64,000 bases of DNA from Chryseobacterium geocarposphaerae (GCF_002797535.1 NZ_PGFD01000001.1:434001-498000), one strand, 5' to 3'; counted from the stretch's first letter, positions 50,910 through 60,700 are shown. The notes: generated by a model from the letters alone, not told the origin. A program made the numbers and translations.

Positions 50910-51731
50910 ATGAGCACATTAACATTAAAAGACGGAACAGAAATTTTTTACAAAGATCAGGGGCAGGGACCAGTATTAATGTTTCATCACGGATGGCCTT
51001 TATCATCTGATGACTGGGATGCACAGGTGATCTTTTTCCTTCAGAAAGGCTACAGAGTGGTTACCCACGACAGAAGAGGCCACGGACGTTCCAGCCAGAA
51101 TATCTACAATCACACTATTGAACAATATGCATCTGATGCCGCAGAACTGGTTGAATTCTTAGACCTGAAAGATGTTGTACACATCGGGCACTCAACAGGT
51201 GGCGGTGAAGTGATCCGGTATGTTAACAAATATTCCAATGGAAGAGCTAAAAAGGCAGTTCTGATCAGTGCCATTCCACCGGTAATGGTGAAAAGTGAAA
51301 ACAATCCTGACGGAGTTCCTATGGAAGTTTTCGACAATATCAGAGAACAGACGATGAACAACAGAAACCAGTTTTACTATGACCTTACTTTCCCTTTCTA
51401 CGGTTATAACAGAGAAGGTGCTGATGTAAAAGACGGAGTACAGAGAAACTGGTGGAGACAGGGACTGATGGGTGGAATTGTTGCTCATTATGATGGGATC
51501 AAAGCCTTTTCAGAAACAGATTTAACTGAAGATTTAAAAGCTGTGGATATTCCGGTATTGGTTCTTCATGGTGAGGATGACCAGATTGTACCGATTGAAA
51601 ATTCAGCGATAAAATCAGCCAAATTACTGAAGAACGGAAAGCTGATCACGTATCCGGGATTCCCTCACGGTATGCCGACTACAGAGCATCCAACCATCAA
51701 CAAAGATATTTTAGCTTTTATCACAGAATAA
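50910..51731 (+). CDS. Non-haem chloroperoxidase/arylesterase-like alpha/beta hydrolase
   Basis: 273 residues, no signal peptide. HHGWPLSSDDWD (26-37), Ser95 in GHSTGG, acid in HGEDDQIVP and His253 in GFPHGMP. THDRRGHGRSSQ and the length fit cofactor-free haloperoxidases, which are esterases with perhydrolase side activity. First gene of a long plus-strand operon; a sigma54-like promoter and dyad lie upstream. A peroxide-linked role would fit with the Dps gene downstream (inference). Confidence 0.93.
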   Translation: MSTLTLKDGTEIFYKDQGQGPVLMFHHGWPLSSDDWDAQVIFFLQKGYRVVTHDRRGHGRSSQNIYNHTIEQYASDAAELVEFLDLKDVVHIGHSTGGGEVIRYVNKYSNGRAKKAVLISAIPPVMVKSENNPDGVPMEVFDNIREQTMNNRNQFYYDLTFPFYGYNREGADVKDGVQRNWWRQGLMGGIVAHYDGIKAFSETDLTEDLKAVDIPVLVLHGEDDQIVPIENSAIKSAKLLKNGKLITYPGFPHGMPTTEHPTINKDILAFITE

Positions 51732-51747
51732 TCAGCATTCCTTATAA

Positions 51748-52059
51748 ATGAATACGATACAGCCAGCTTTTGATACGTTGACTGAGGCCGTTCAGTGGCT
51801 TAATCAAAACGGATATACAGAAGATTTTAACCTTAAAAATGATTGCATCAGGCTCAATAATTTTCTTGATGTTTCTCCGGAAGACTTTAAAATACGATAC
51901 ACATTCCGCTTTGAAGGAAATACCGATCAGGGAGATGAAGAAGTAGTCTACGGCATTGCTTCCGACAAGTATTCTGTAAAAGGTATCCTGACGAGCGCTT
52001 ACGGAATCTATGCGGATACTGTAAGTACAGAACTCATCAGAAAACTATCATCCAATTAA
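51748..52059 (+). CDS. Small conserved protein of unknown function
   Basis: 103 residues, acidic, no signal. The pattern (TLTEAVQWLNQNGYTEDFNL, FKIRYTFRFEG, EVVYGIASDKYSVKGIL, AYGIYAD) matches a short Bacteroidota family that databases sometimes label phosphoribosylpyrophosphate synthetase. No PRPP-binding motif is present, so that label is probably an annotation error. 16 bp after the chloroperoxidase-like gene and 32 bp before the isochorismatase-like gene. Confidence 0.75.
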   Translation: MNTIQPAFDTLTEAVQWLNQNGYTEDFNLKNDCIRLNNFLDVSPEDFKIRYTFRFEGNTDQGDEEVVYGIASDKYSVKGILTSAYGIYADTVSTELIRKLSSN

Positions 52060-52091
52060 CGTAACCCCAATTATTTAATAAAATAAACTTT

Positions 52092-52724
52092 ATGAAACCA
52101 TCATCAAAACTACTTTCTCCTGAAAATCATGCATTGGTATTGATCGACTTTGAAGGACAAATGGCATTTGCCACCAAAAGTATCTCCATGAATGAGCTGC
52201 GTAATAACGTTGCGGTACTTTGTGGTGCTTCTAAAATATTCAATGTTCCGACCGTCGTTACCACAGTTGCCGAACAAAGTTTTTCAGGTCCAGTTTTCCC
52301 TGAAATTGAAGAAGCATTTCCTATGGCAACCTCAGGATATATCGACAGAACAACGATGAATACATGGGAAGATGAAGCCGCATATAAAGCTATTACAGGA
52401 ACCCAGAAGCAAAAACTGGTTTTCGCAGGATTATGGACAGGCGTTTGTATTGTGGGTCCTGCATTATCTGCACTTGAGGAGGGCTATGACGTGTATGTCA
52501 TTACCGATGCCTGTGGCGATGTGAGTGATGAGGCGCATGAAAGGGCTGTGCAGAGAATGATCCATTCAGGAGTAAAGCCTATGACTTCCATTCAGTATAT
52601 CCTGGAACTTCAGAGAGACTGGGCACGCCAGGAAACCTATGGTCCTGTAACTGACCTTATGAAAAAATATGGTGCTTCTTACGGATTAGGAATCCATTAT
52701 GCTCATCATATGCTGAATCACTAA
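52092..52724 (+). CDS. Isochorismatase-like cysteine hydrolase (YcaC type)
   Basis: 210 residues. Catalytic Asp19 (LVLIDFEGQM) and Cys119 (GLWTGVCIVG), with the long C-terminal segment SIQYILELQRDWARQETYGP typical of YcaC-like members rather than true isochorismatases. The substrate of this group is undefined; amide or imine hydrolysis is expected. Third gene of the operon. Confidence 0.9.
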   Translation: MKPSSKLLSPENHALVLIDFEGQMAFATKSISMNELRNNVAVLCGASKIFNVPTVVTTVAEQSFSGPVFPEIEEAFPMATSGYIDRTTMNTWEDEAAYKAITGTQKQKLVFAGLWTGVCIVGPALSALEEGYDVYVITDACGDVSDEAHERAVQRMIHSGVKPMTSIQYILELQRDWARQETYGPVTDLMKKYGASYGLGIHYAHHMLNH

Positions 52725-52743
52725 AATTCATATACCATTTTCA

Positions 52744-54132
52744 ATGTTGAAATCTGCACCTTCAATACTGTTCTTAAAAGCTTTTATCATAACAGTTCTT
52801 TTATATTCTGAAATGGTCTCGTCCCAGAGTTTTAAACTTCTGAGGTATGACGAAAATTATGAATATCTGAAAGATTCCACAAAGAGCTTTTATGACAAAA
52901 TTAAATATCTCCCTCTCAATGAAAAGAAAGATATCTATCTCTCATTGGGTGGTGAGGCAAGGTATGAATATGTGGATTTCAACAATGAAGATTGGGGAAG
53001 GCTTAACATAGGACACAACGACTTTTTCCTGCAGCGCTATGATCTTCATGCAGACTGGCATTTCGGGAAAAACTTCAGAATATTTTCACAGATCAGAAGT
53101 GCTTTGCAAAACGGAAGAAAAAACGGTTCAAGAGGCATTGATGAAGACCAGCTGAGTATTCAGAATCTCTTTCTGGATGCAGGTTTGGTGAATAAGGAAG
53201 ATCAAAAGCTGATAGTGAGACTGGGAAGACAGGAGCTGGATTACGGTTCCGGAAGATTAATTTCTGTAAGGGAAGGACCGAATGCAAGGCTGTCTTTTAC
53301 AGGAGCTAAAATCATGTATTCCTATAAAAATGTTTCCGTAGATGCTTTTGCAATGATGGCAGACTCTGTCAAGACCGGAGTTTTTGATAATACCCTTTCA
53401 AAGCAGCTTAATCTTTGGGGGCTTTATTCTAAAATCATTATTCCTGAAGCCGGAAATCTGGATCTGTATTATCTCGGAATCCGTAGAGACGAATCTGTTT
53501 TTGAAGCCGGAACAGCAAGAGAAAAGCGCCATACAGTTGGCGGAAGGCTGTGGAAATATGGCGGTGGATTTATCTATAACCTGGAAGCGGCCTATCAGTT
53601 CGGACGCTTTGGAAACGAAAAGATCAGTGCCTGGACGGGTTCTGTAGATATCGGTTATCTGTTTGAAAATCTTACATTCAGTCCGAGCATCAATCTGAGA
53701 AACGATTACATATCAGGAGATCATTCTAAAAACGATGGAAAGCTCAATACCTTTAATCCTTTATATCCGAAAGGAGGGTATTTCGGCTTCAGCCCGCAAG
53801 TGGGACCCGTCAATTTAATTGATATTCACCCATATATGACCCTTGATCTGACTTCCAGACTCAAAATGCAGATGGATGTTGTCTTCAACTGGCGATATTC
53901 CCTGAACGACGGAGTTTACCGGCCAAGTGGCGCATTGAACCGCCCCGGAAGCAGCTCAGATAAAAGATATATCGGAACGGCTTATTTAACCAGCTTTACC
54001 TATAATTTCAACAAACATTTTTCTTTGGTGAGCGGACTTCAGTATTTCCACAAAGGATCTTTTATTGAAGATATCATTCAGGACGCAAAAAGCGGTGTTT
54101 TCTGGAATATCAGGCTGGGATTCAAATTTTAA
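52744..54132 (+). CDS. Alginate-export-family outer-membrane porin
   Basis: 462 residues. A signal peptide (1-28, ending VSSQS) precedes beta-rich sequence with alternating aromatics: LGGEARYEYVDFNNEDWG, DLHADWHFGKNFRIFSQIRS, and a C-terminal strand ending NIRLGFKF, the terminal Phe typical of outer-membrane barrels. The arrangement matches the alginate export domain (AlgE/OprE-like), which also covers porins unrelated to alginate. It probably admits the operon's substrate. 19 bp after the isochorismatase-like gene. Confidence 0.88.
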   Translation: MLKSAPSILFLKAFIITVLLYSEMVSSQSFKLLRYDENYEYLKDSTKSFYDKIKYLPLNEKKDIYLSLGGEARYEYVDFNNEDWGRLNIGHNDFFLQRYDLHADWHFGKNFRIFSQIRSALQNGRKNGSRGIDEDQLSIQNLFLDAGLVNKEDQKLIVRLGRQELDYGSGRLISVREGPNARLSFTGAKIMYSYKNVSVDAFAMMADSVKTGVFDNTLSKQLNLWGLYSKIIIPEAGNLDLYYLGIRRDESVFEAGTAREKRHTVGGRLWKYGGGFIYNLEAAYQFGRFGNEKISAWTGSVDIGYLFENLTFSPSINLRNDYISGDHSKNDGKLNTFNPLYPKGGYFGFSPQVGPVNLIDIHPYMTLDLTSRLKMQMDVVFNWRYSLNDGVYRPSGALNRPGSSSDKRYIGTAYLTSFTYNFNKHFSLVSGLQYFHKGSFIEDIIQDAKSGVFWNIRLGFKF

Positions 54133-54152
54133 TCATTACTAAATCATTTATT

Positions 54153-54896
54153 ATGCAAAATTCAATTTCAAAATACATCAATTGGTCAAAAACGATCTTT
54201 ACAGTATTGCTGTTGGCAACTGCGGGAACCCACTTCGTTTCAGCACAGGCTGCTGCAGAAAAAACAGCTATTGGGACCTCAAAAACATGGGGAACTGTTG
54301 ACGGAATTTCCGTTGTAGGACTGGTGCAGGGGCCTTCTGCCGCCAAAGCAGATTTACAGATCGCCTGTGTTTTCGAGTACACGGAAGGAGATATTTTTAA
54401 CCCGCCGGCGCTTCCCAAAGAACTGAACGGAATGGTTCATCTGGATGAAGCATTAAAAGGAATTATTACAGAAGTCCGTAAAAAAGGACAGTTCAAAGGA
54501 CACGCTTTGGAAACCTTATTAATTAATCCTCCAAAAGGAAGCCTTGCCACCGGAAAACTGCTGTTGATAGGCTTGGGGAACAGAAACTCTTTCGATGCTG
54601 ATTTGATGAAAGAAGTAGGAAGTGTTGCGATGCGGGAAGCTTTGAAACTGCAGGTACATACCGTATCCTTTGCCAGCGATATCAAAGATGCAGGAATCGA
54701 TTCTCCGACAGCTCTGGTGGCAGAAAATGTGGTCTTAGGTGCCTTTGACGCCTATCGTGTCCAGTTATATTTAAATAGTCAGCATCTATCCGACAAAATG
54801 AAATTAAAAAAACTGATTCTATTGGCCGGGCCGTCTTTTTTCACGGTTGCCGGAGGAGGAATTCAGGAAGCTATTTCGAAATTGAACACCAAATAA
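54153..54896 (+). CDS. Secreted stand-alone M17 peptidase N-terminal domain
   Basis: 247 residues with a signal peptide (~1-32, ending VSAQA). The mature part matches the non-catalytic N-terminal domain of M17 leucyl aminopeptidases: an early strand with LQIACVFEYTEGD, then RKKGQFKGHALETLLINPPK and KLLLIGLGNRNSFDADLMKE. The catalytic C-terminal domain with its metal-binding Lys/Asp/Glu residues is absent. The next gene starts 6 bp downstream, so the domain is not simply cut by a frameshift. Possibly a periplasmic binding protein. Role unknown. Confidence 0.8.
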   Translation: MQNSISKYINWSKTIFTVLLLATAGTHFVSAQAAAEKTAIGTSKTWGTVDGISVVGLVQGPSAAKADLQIACVFEYTEGDIFNPPALPKELNGMVHLDEALKGIITEVRKKGQFKGHALETLLINPPKGSLATGKLLLIGLGNRNSFDADLMKEVGSVAMREALKLQVHTVSFASDIKDAGIDSPTALVAENVVLGAFDAYRVQLYLNSQHLSDKMKLKKLILLAGPSFFTVAGGGIQEAISKLNTK

Positions 54897-54902
54897 TTAA
54901 AG

Positions 54903-56792
54903 ATGAAAGCAGATTTTATCGTATACAACGGAAAAATACACACTTTCAATAAAGAAACTCCGGAAGTTTCTGCAGTGGCCATTAAAGACGGGAAAATTAT
55001 CGCGGTCGGAAATGACGGACTGGCAGACCAGTTCGCTGATGAATCTACTGAGCTTATTGATCTTAAAAAGAAAAGAGTAGTACCGGGAATCAATGATTCT
55101 CACATCCATCTGATTCGTGGCGGATTGAATTACAACCTGGAATTAAGATGGGATGGCGTTCCGTCACTGGCCGATGCGCTCAGAATGTTAAAAGATCAGG
55201 TAGACCGTACACCTTCACCCCAATGGGTACGTGTAGTGGGAGGATGGTCCGAATTCCAGTTTGCAGAAAGAAGGATGCCAATCCTGGAGGAAATTAATGC
55301 CATTGCTCCGGAAACACCTGTTTTTATCCTGCATTTGTACGACAGGGCTTTAATGAACAGGGCAGCATTGAAAGCGGTAGGATTTACTAAAGATACCCCG
55401 GCTCCGGCTGGCGGACATATTGAAAGAGATGCTAACGGTGAACCCACAGGGCTGATTATTGCCACACCTAATGCCATGATCTTATATTCAACATTGGCGA
55501 AAGGCCCGAAGCTTTCTTACGAACACCAGCTGAATTCGACAAGGCATTTTATGACAGAACTGAACCGCTTCGGAATTACCAGCGTTATTGATGCCGGCGG
55601 AGGATTCCAGAATTTTCCGGATGATTATCAGGTGGTGAACGAACTGAATGAGAAAAAACAACTTACCGTAAGAATTGCCTATAACCTTTTTACCCAGAAA
55701 CCTAAACATGAATTTGAAGATTTCAGCGATTGGATCGACACGGTAAAATTATATCAGGGCGATGATATGTACCGCCATAACGGGGCAGGAGAGATGCTTG
55801 TATTTTCGGCGGCCGATTTTGAAGATTTTCTGCAGCCAAGACCGGATCTGCCTGAAAACATGGAAGCAGATCTTGAAAAAGTAGTCCGTTTACTGGTAGA
55901 AAATCGCTGGCCATTCAGACTTCACGCAACCTATAATGAAAGCATCACCCGGTTTTTAAATGTCTTTGAAAAAGTAAACTGCGACATTCCCTTCAATGGT
56001 CTTCCATGGATTTTTGATCATGCGGAAACCATTGATGAAAAAAATATCGAAAGGGTAAAAATGCTTGGTGGCGGAATTGCCATCCAGAGCAGAATGGCTT
56101 ACCAGGGAGAATATTTTACAGACCGTTATGGTTCTGCCTCTGCAGAAAGTACGCCGCCCGTGAAAAAAATTCTGGAAATGGGAGTTCCTGTAGGCGGAGG
56201 TTCGGATGCCACAAGAGTAAGCAGTTACAATCCTTGGGTTTCCATGTATTGGTTAACAGCAGGAAAAACCGTTGGCGGACTTCAGCTGTATCATGATACA
56301 AAGCTGGACAGGGCAACCGCATTGGAACTGTATACAAGAGGCAGCGCATGGTTTTCTCAGGAACAGCAGAAAAAAGGCGATATCAGAGTGGGAATGTTTG
56401 CTGATCTGGCAGTTCTTGATCAGGATTATTTCACAGTTGATGATGAAGAGATCAAAAATATTGAAGCGGAAATGACCATTGTAGACGGGAAAATAGTCTA
56501 TGCAAAAGGAACCTTTTCATCTTATGCACCGCCATCTATTCCTGTGCTTCCGGATTGGTCTCCAACGAATCTTTATAACGGATATTACCCTACCGGAGGA
56601 CATTTTCAGAAAGAAATCGAAAAAAATGCGAAACAGAATTTAAAAGCTCCGTTAGCTTCGCAGATTCACAGCTGTGCAGGAAGCTGCGATATTCACCATC
56701 ATAACCATAACCAGGCAAGAATGAGCAATGTGCCCGTTAATAATTACCATACATTCTGGGGAGCTTTAGGCTGTTCTTGTTTTGCTTTTTAA
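54903..56792 (+). CDS. YtcJ-like amidohydrolase with a His/Cys-rich tail
   Basis: 629 residues, no signal peptide. The amidohydrolase metal site begins with NDSHIHL (His67, His69), and later ligands lie in PFRLHATYNE, IFDHAETIDE and GGGSDATRVS. The C-terminal composite strands (IVDGKIVYAKG) close the family domain around residue 540. About 80 extra residues follow, with HSCAGSCDIHHHNHN near the start of the last 45 and GCSCFAF at the end, which look able to bind metal. YtcJ proteins hydrolyse amide-like bonds of unknown substrates. Sixth position of the operon, 6 bp after the M17-like gene. Confidence 0.9.
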   Translation: MKADFIVYNGKIHTFNKETPEVSAVAIKDGKIIAVGNDGLADQFADESTELIDLKKKRVVPGINDSHIHLIRGGLNYNLELRWDGVPSLADALRMLKDQVDRTPSPQWVRVVGGWSEFQFAERRMPILEEINAIAPETPVFILHLYDRALMNRAALKAVGFTKDTPAPAGGHIERDANGEPTGLIIATPNAMILYSTLAKGPKLSYEHQLNSTRHFMTELNRFGITSVIDAGGGFQNFPDDYQVVNELNEKKQLTVRIAYNLFTQKPKHEFEDFSDWIDTVKLYQGDDMYRHNGAGEMLVFSAADFEDFLQPRPDLPENMEADLEKVVRLLVENRWPFRLHATYNESITRFLNVFEKVNCDIPFNGLPWIFDHAETIDEKNIERVKMLGGGIAIQSRMAYQGEYFTDRYGSASAESTPPVKKILEMGVPVGGGSDATRVSSYNPWVSMYWLTAGKTVGGLQLYHDTKLDRATALELYTRGSAWFSQEQQKKGDIRVGMFADLAVLDQDYFTVDDEEIKNIEAEMTIVDGKIVYAKGTFSSYAPPSIPVLPDWSPTNLYNGYYPTGGHFQKEIEKNAKQNLKAPLASQIHSCAGSCDIHHHNHNQARMSNVPVNNYHTFWGALGCSCFAF

Positions 56793-56804
56793 CTATCAAT
56801 ATAT

Positions 56805-57230
56805 ATGGAAATTTTAAAACAGATCCTTTCATCGGATTTAGGCTCATCATTCAATGATGCTTCATTTCTGGTTTTCCGGGTACTCCTTGCCATTCAGCTG
56901 TTCAGAGTGCATGGTTTAAAGAAATTCAGGCTGGAAAACGGACAGAGGGAAGTGATTCCAAATCCTCTGGGATTGCCTGATCAACTCAATGCCATAGTTG
57001 CATCATTTGCCGATCTGGTGGTTCCGTTTCTGATCATTTTAGGACTGGGAACCAGGCTTGCGGTTTTACCGACAATCGGGGTGACGGCTATCGGATATTT
57101 TGTGGTTCACAGAAAAGATTCACCGGAAGTGCGGGACGTTCCTTTCATGTACACCCTTTCTCTGTTACTGGTTCTTGCATTGGGAGCAGGAAGATATTCA
57201 CTTGATTATTACTTATTAAATACATTATAA
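56805..57230 (+). CDS. DoxX-family membrane protein
   Basis: 141 residues with four membrane helices (about 22-40, 65-85, 87-105, 115-135). HGLKKFRLENGQREVIPNPL and the FADLVVPFLIILGLGTRLAV segment are DoxX-like. It lies 12 bp after the amidohydrolase and 1 bp before dps, so firmly within the operon. Fourth DoxX-type protein in the window. Confidence 0.85.
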   Translation: MEILKQILSSDLGSSFNDASFLVFRVLLAIQLFRVHGLKKFRLENGQREVIPNPLGLPDQLNAIVASFADLVVPFLIILGLGTRLAVLPTIGVTAIGYFVVHRKDSPEVRDVPFMYTLSLLLVLALGAGRYSLDYYLLNTL

Positions 57231-57231
57231 A

Positions 57232-57705
57232 ATGAAAACTTCAATCGGAATTAAAAACGAAAATTTAGCAAAAGTTGCTGAAGTATTGATTACAACTTTA
57301 GCAGATGAATTTGTATTGTATACCAAAACAAAAAAAGCACACTGGAATGTGGAAGGACCGGATTTTTACAATAAACACCTGTTTTTCGAGGCACAATACG
57401 GACAGCTGGACGACATCATCGATGATCTGGCAGAAAGAATCAGAACACTGGGACATTACGCACCGGCCACTCTAAGAGAATATCTTGCATTAACGCATTT
57501 GTCTGAGCATCATCTGGAATCGAACGACAGCCTGACTTACATCAGAGCACTTCTTTCCGACCATGAAAGTATCATCATTCATCTTCGTGAAAATATTGAA
57601 AACTTCGCTGTTGAATTCCGTGATTCAGGGACAAGCGACTACATCACAGGATTACTGGAAACCCATGAGAAAATGGCCTGGATGCTCCGTTCACATTTAA
57701 AATAA
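57232..57705 (+). CDS. dps: Dps-family DNA starvation/ferritin-like protein
   Basis: 157 residues. The ferroxidase signature is present: KAHWNVEGPDFYNKHLFFEA, then YGQLDDIIDDLAERI, giving the inter-subunit His, Asp and Glu ligands. Dps dodecamers store iron and remove hydrogen peroxide while shielding DNA. Within this operon it would protect against peroxide used or produced by the chloroperoxidase-like enzyme (inference). 1 bp after the DoxX gene and 4 bp before the YoaK-like gene. Confidence 0.93.
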   Translation: MKTSIGIKNENLAKVAEVLITTLADEFVLYTKTKKAHWNVEGPDFYNKHLFFEAQYGQLDDIIDDLAERIRTLGHYAPATLREYLALTHLSEHHLESNDSLTYIRALLSDHESIIIHLRENIENFAVEFRDSGTSDYITGLLETHEKMAWMLRSHLK

Positions 57706-57709
57706 AAAA

Positions 57710-58375
57710 ATGGAAGTAAAACATAATATCGGTTTTGTCACCTTATTGTTAACCATGATTGCCGGATATTGCGATACCGTGACTTTTGTATCGGCAGATG
57801 CCCTTTTTTCGGCCCATGTTACGGGAAACTTTATTGTATTTGCCTATCAGTTTGTGGAAGGATCGGATATTCATGCCTGGGTAAAGCTGCTTACTTTTCC
57901 GGTCTTTATTCTTGCGGTTATGGCAGGAGGAAGAATTGCCGGGAAAGTCATCAACCATTATACCCTGTTGTTCTGGGAAGGAGCATTGCTTTTGTCGGCC
58001 GGAATTATTGTTGCCGTTTTCAGTTACTATGGAACATTTTCAGAAACCGTGATGTATACTGTGGCTATGATTACCGTTTTTGCAATGGGACTTCAGAATG
58101 CTTTCGGAAAACTTTATGCAAAAGAAACCCATGGCCCGACTACCATGATGACAGGAAATGTAACCCAGGCTTCCCTGGATTTCGGAACACTTCTGTCAAG
58201 CGGCTTTCACCACCCTGAAGCATGGGCAAGCCTGAAGAAACAGCTGATTACCATCCTTGGATTTCTGGTAGGCTGTTTTTTAGGAGCTTATGCAGGGAAA
58301 CAGTTCGGACTGGTAACATTGGTTTTACCCGGACTGGCAATGATTATCTGCTATTTTTACCACCGTAAAAACTAG
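57710..58375 (+). CDS. YoaK-family (DUF1275) membrane protein
   Basis: 221 residues with six membrane helices. The N-terminal GYCDTVTFVSADALFSAHVT, then GNFIVFAYQF, and the repeat-like GLQNAFGKLYAKETHGPTTM, then MTGNVTQASLDFG, define DUF1275. Function unknown; a transporter-like fold is presumed. Last gene of the chloroperoxidase operon, 45 bp before the histidine kinase gene. Confidence 0.9.
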   Translation: MEVKHNIGFVTLLLTMIAGYCDTVTFVSADALFSAHVTGNFIVFAYQFVEGSDIHAWVKLLTFPVFILAVMAGGRIAGKVINHYTLLFWEGALLLSAGIIVAVFSYYGTFSETVMYTVAMITVFAMGLQNAFGKLYAKETHGPTTMMTGNVTQASLDFGTLLSSGFHHPEAWASLKKQLITILGFLVGCFLGAYAGKQFGLVTLVLPGLAMIICYFYHRKN

Positions 58376-58420
58376 TATTCGGCTATGGCAGATTACAGGA
58401 TAATAGATTACCTTTAAAAA

Positions 58421-60688
58421 ATGAATTTCGGCCTTTATTTTTTATCTAAAAATCTACTAAGGATAGTATTTTTTTCTTTGGTTTTGATGTTTTCATGCAG
58501 TGTAAAAGCACAGACCCAGGAAAATCCTGCACTGTTGAGAAAACAGATTTCCTCTTCCACCAATACTACTCAGAAAATCGCTTTATTGCTGCGCCTGAGT
58601 AACTATTATATTACTAAAAAAGGAGAGTTGAAAGCTGACCTCGACAGTGCCGCTATTCTGAACCGACAGGCAAAAGCACTCAATATGAAATCCGGAGATC
58701 CGTTGTCTGCCGGAAAAATCATATTTCTGGATGCCAAAATAGATAAAGAAAGAGGCCGTAAAACGATTGCTTTTTCCAACATGAAACAGGCGCTTTCTTA
58801 TTTTGAAAAAAATCATTTTAAAGAGCAGGCCGGAGAAGCATACAATGAATTATCATATATGTATGACAATAAACCCGAATATTTTGATACTAAAATCAAA
58901 CTGAAAGAAAAAGCATTGGAACTGTTTAAGAATTCAGGATCAAAACTGAATCAGGCAGGTGTTTTAAAAGATCTGGGTGAGCTTTACTACATCAAGGAAA
59001 ATGCTGATAAGGCTCTGGGCTTGCTTAAACAATCCCTGTCTGTTTATCAGTCTGTGAAATTCAGAGAATTACAGAGTGTGTACAATCTTATCTCCCAGGT
59101 TGAAATTCAGAAGGCAGATTATGAGGAAGCACTCCGCTATGGTCTTCTGGCAGAAAAAACAGCCGAAAGTGTGAATGATTATTCTTTGCAGATGTGCTCC
59201 ATTTACAGCAACATCGGAATGGTGTATTATTATCTCCGCCAGAATGACGATGCCATGAAGTATTGGGAAAAATCACTGGCCACGGCAAAGAAAAACAAAG
59301 ATAACGGCTATATAAGAACGGTAGCCAATAATATTTCTACAATGCTGATCAGGCAGAAAAAGTTTAAGCAGGCCATTACCATGATTCAGGAGTACAGAGA
59401 AAAGTATCCCATTGTTGATCAGAATTTTGAAATGTCGGAAAACTACATCCTTTTCAGCACCTACACTATTCTAAAGCAGTTTAACGAAGCGGAAGCCTAC
59501 TACAAAAAACTGGTGGCCTATTATGGTGAAAATGCAGAAAAAAATAACCAGCAGGCCTCATTGCTGCGGAGCTTTGTTTTCTATCATTACCAGACCCGGA
59601 ATTTTGATAAAATGTACCGTGAAGCCAGACTTTTTGATTCAATAGCCAAAAATAACGGAAATGATATGCTTCGCTCGGAAAATCATTTGATGTGGTTCAA
59701 AGCAGATTCCATACAGGGAAAATATCTTGATGCCATACAGCATTATCAGCTGTACAAAAAGCTTTCCGATTCTGTTTTTAATGGTGAAAAAAGCAAGCAG
59801 ATCAACAGCCTTAAAATTCAGTTTGAGACGGAGCAGAAGGATAAAAACATTCAGCTGCTGACCCAGAAAGCAAAACTGCAGGATATTAAAATTGCGAATG
59901 ATACTTTTATCAAATATGTTTTTATCGGAAGCATTCTGGCGCTGATCCTTTTTGCTGCTTTGCTGTATAACCGCTCAAGATTAAAAAGTAACGCCAATAA
60001 AAACCTTGAACTGAAGCGTAAGCAGATTGATGAACAGAACGAACAGCTGAAAAAATTACTTTCCGAGAAAGAATGGCTTTTAAAGGAAATCCATCACAGG
60101 GTTAAAAATAACCTGCAGATTGTGATCAGCCTGCTGAATACGCAGTCGGCTTATCTGGATAATGAAGATGCCCTGATGGCCATCCAGAACAGCCAGCACA
60201 GAATGCATGCCATGTCTCTTATCCACCAGAAGCTTTATCAGTCTGACAATCTTTCAATGATTGACATGTCGTGGTATATTTATGAGCTGATTACCTATAT
60301 CAAAGAATGTTATTCATCCGAAAGGAAAATCAACTTTACGGTGGATACTGATAAAGTGTTTCTTGATGTTGCACAAGCCGTTCCTATGGGTTTGATCGTC
60401 AATGAAGCGGTCAATAATACCGTAAAATATGCATTTCCGGATGACCGCAAAGGGGAAGTTTTCGTTTCATTTAAAAATACCGGCGAAGATCTTTGTGAAC
60501 TGATGATTTCAGATAATGGAGTAGGACTTCCCGAAGATTTTAATATCGAGGAAACAGAATCTTTGGGAATGAATCTGATGCGTGGACTTACTGATCAGCT
60601 GGACGGAACCTTTCATCTCGAAAACAAAGGGGGCTTAAAAGTCACCATTACCTTCAGAAAAAATACAGAAATAACTCCTTCAAATTAA
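58421..60688 (+). CDS. TPR-containing sensor histidine kinase (HisKA_2 type)
   Basis: 755 residues. Signal peptide (1-31, ending VKAQ), a periplasmic TPR-like helical domain (~35-480), one membrane helix (~498-518, FIGSILALILFAALLY), a coiled coil (~520-560), then HisKA_2 with the phospho-acceptor His in EIHHRVKNNLQI and an ATPase domain (NEAVNNTVKYAF, DNGVGLPEDF, LGMNLMRGLTDQL). It should sense an extracytoplasmic protein or peptide signal and phosphorylate the sigma54 response regulator encoded 12 bp downstream. Confidence 0.94.
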   Translation: MNFGLYFLSKNLLRIVFFSLVLMFSCSVKAQTQENPALLRKQISSSTNTTQKIALLLRLSNYYITKKGELKADLDSAAILNRQAKALNMKSGDPLSAGKIIFLDAKIDKERGRKTIAFSNMKQALSYFEKNHFKEQAGEAYNELSYMYDNKPEYFDTKIKLKEKALELFKNSGSKLNQAGVLKDLGELYYIKENADKALGLLKQSLSVYQSVKFRELQSVYNLISQVEIQKADYEEALRYGLLAEKTAESVNDYSLQMCSIYSNIGMVYYYLRQNDDAMKYWEKSLATAKKNKDNGYIRTVANNISTMLIRQKKFKQAITMIQEYREKYPIVDQNFEMSENYILFSTYTILKQFNEAEAYYKKLVAYYGENAEKNNQQASLLRSFVFYHYQTRNFDKMYREARLFDSIAKNNGNDMLRSENHLMWFKADSIQGKYLDAIQHYQLYKKLSDSVFNGEKSKQINSLKIQFETEQKDKNIQLLTQKAKLQDIKIANDTFIKYVFIGSILALILFAALLYNRSRLKSNANKNLELKRKQIDEQNEQLKKLLSEKEWLLKEIHHRVKNNLQIVISLLNTQSAYLDNEDALMAIQNSQHRMHAMSLIHQKLYQSDNLSMIDMSWYIYELITYIKECYSSERKINFTVDTDKVFLDVAQAVPMGLIVNEAVNNTVKYAFPDDRKGEVFVSFKNTGEDLCELMISDNGVGLPEDFNIEETESLGMNLMRGLTDQLDGTFHLENKGGLKVTITFRKNTEITPSN

Positions 60689-60700
60689 AGGCTGATTATT

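Noticed and set aside
51748..52059. Phosphoribosylpyrophosphate synthetase
   Set aside because: The 103-residue protein lacks the PRPP-binding motif and is far too short; the label circulating for similar proteins is not supported by the sequence.
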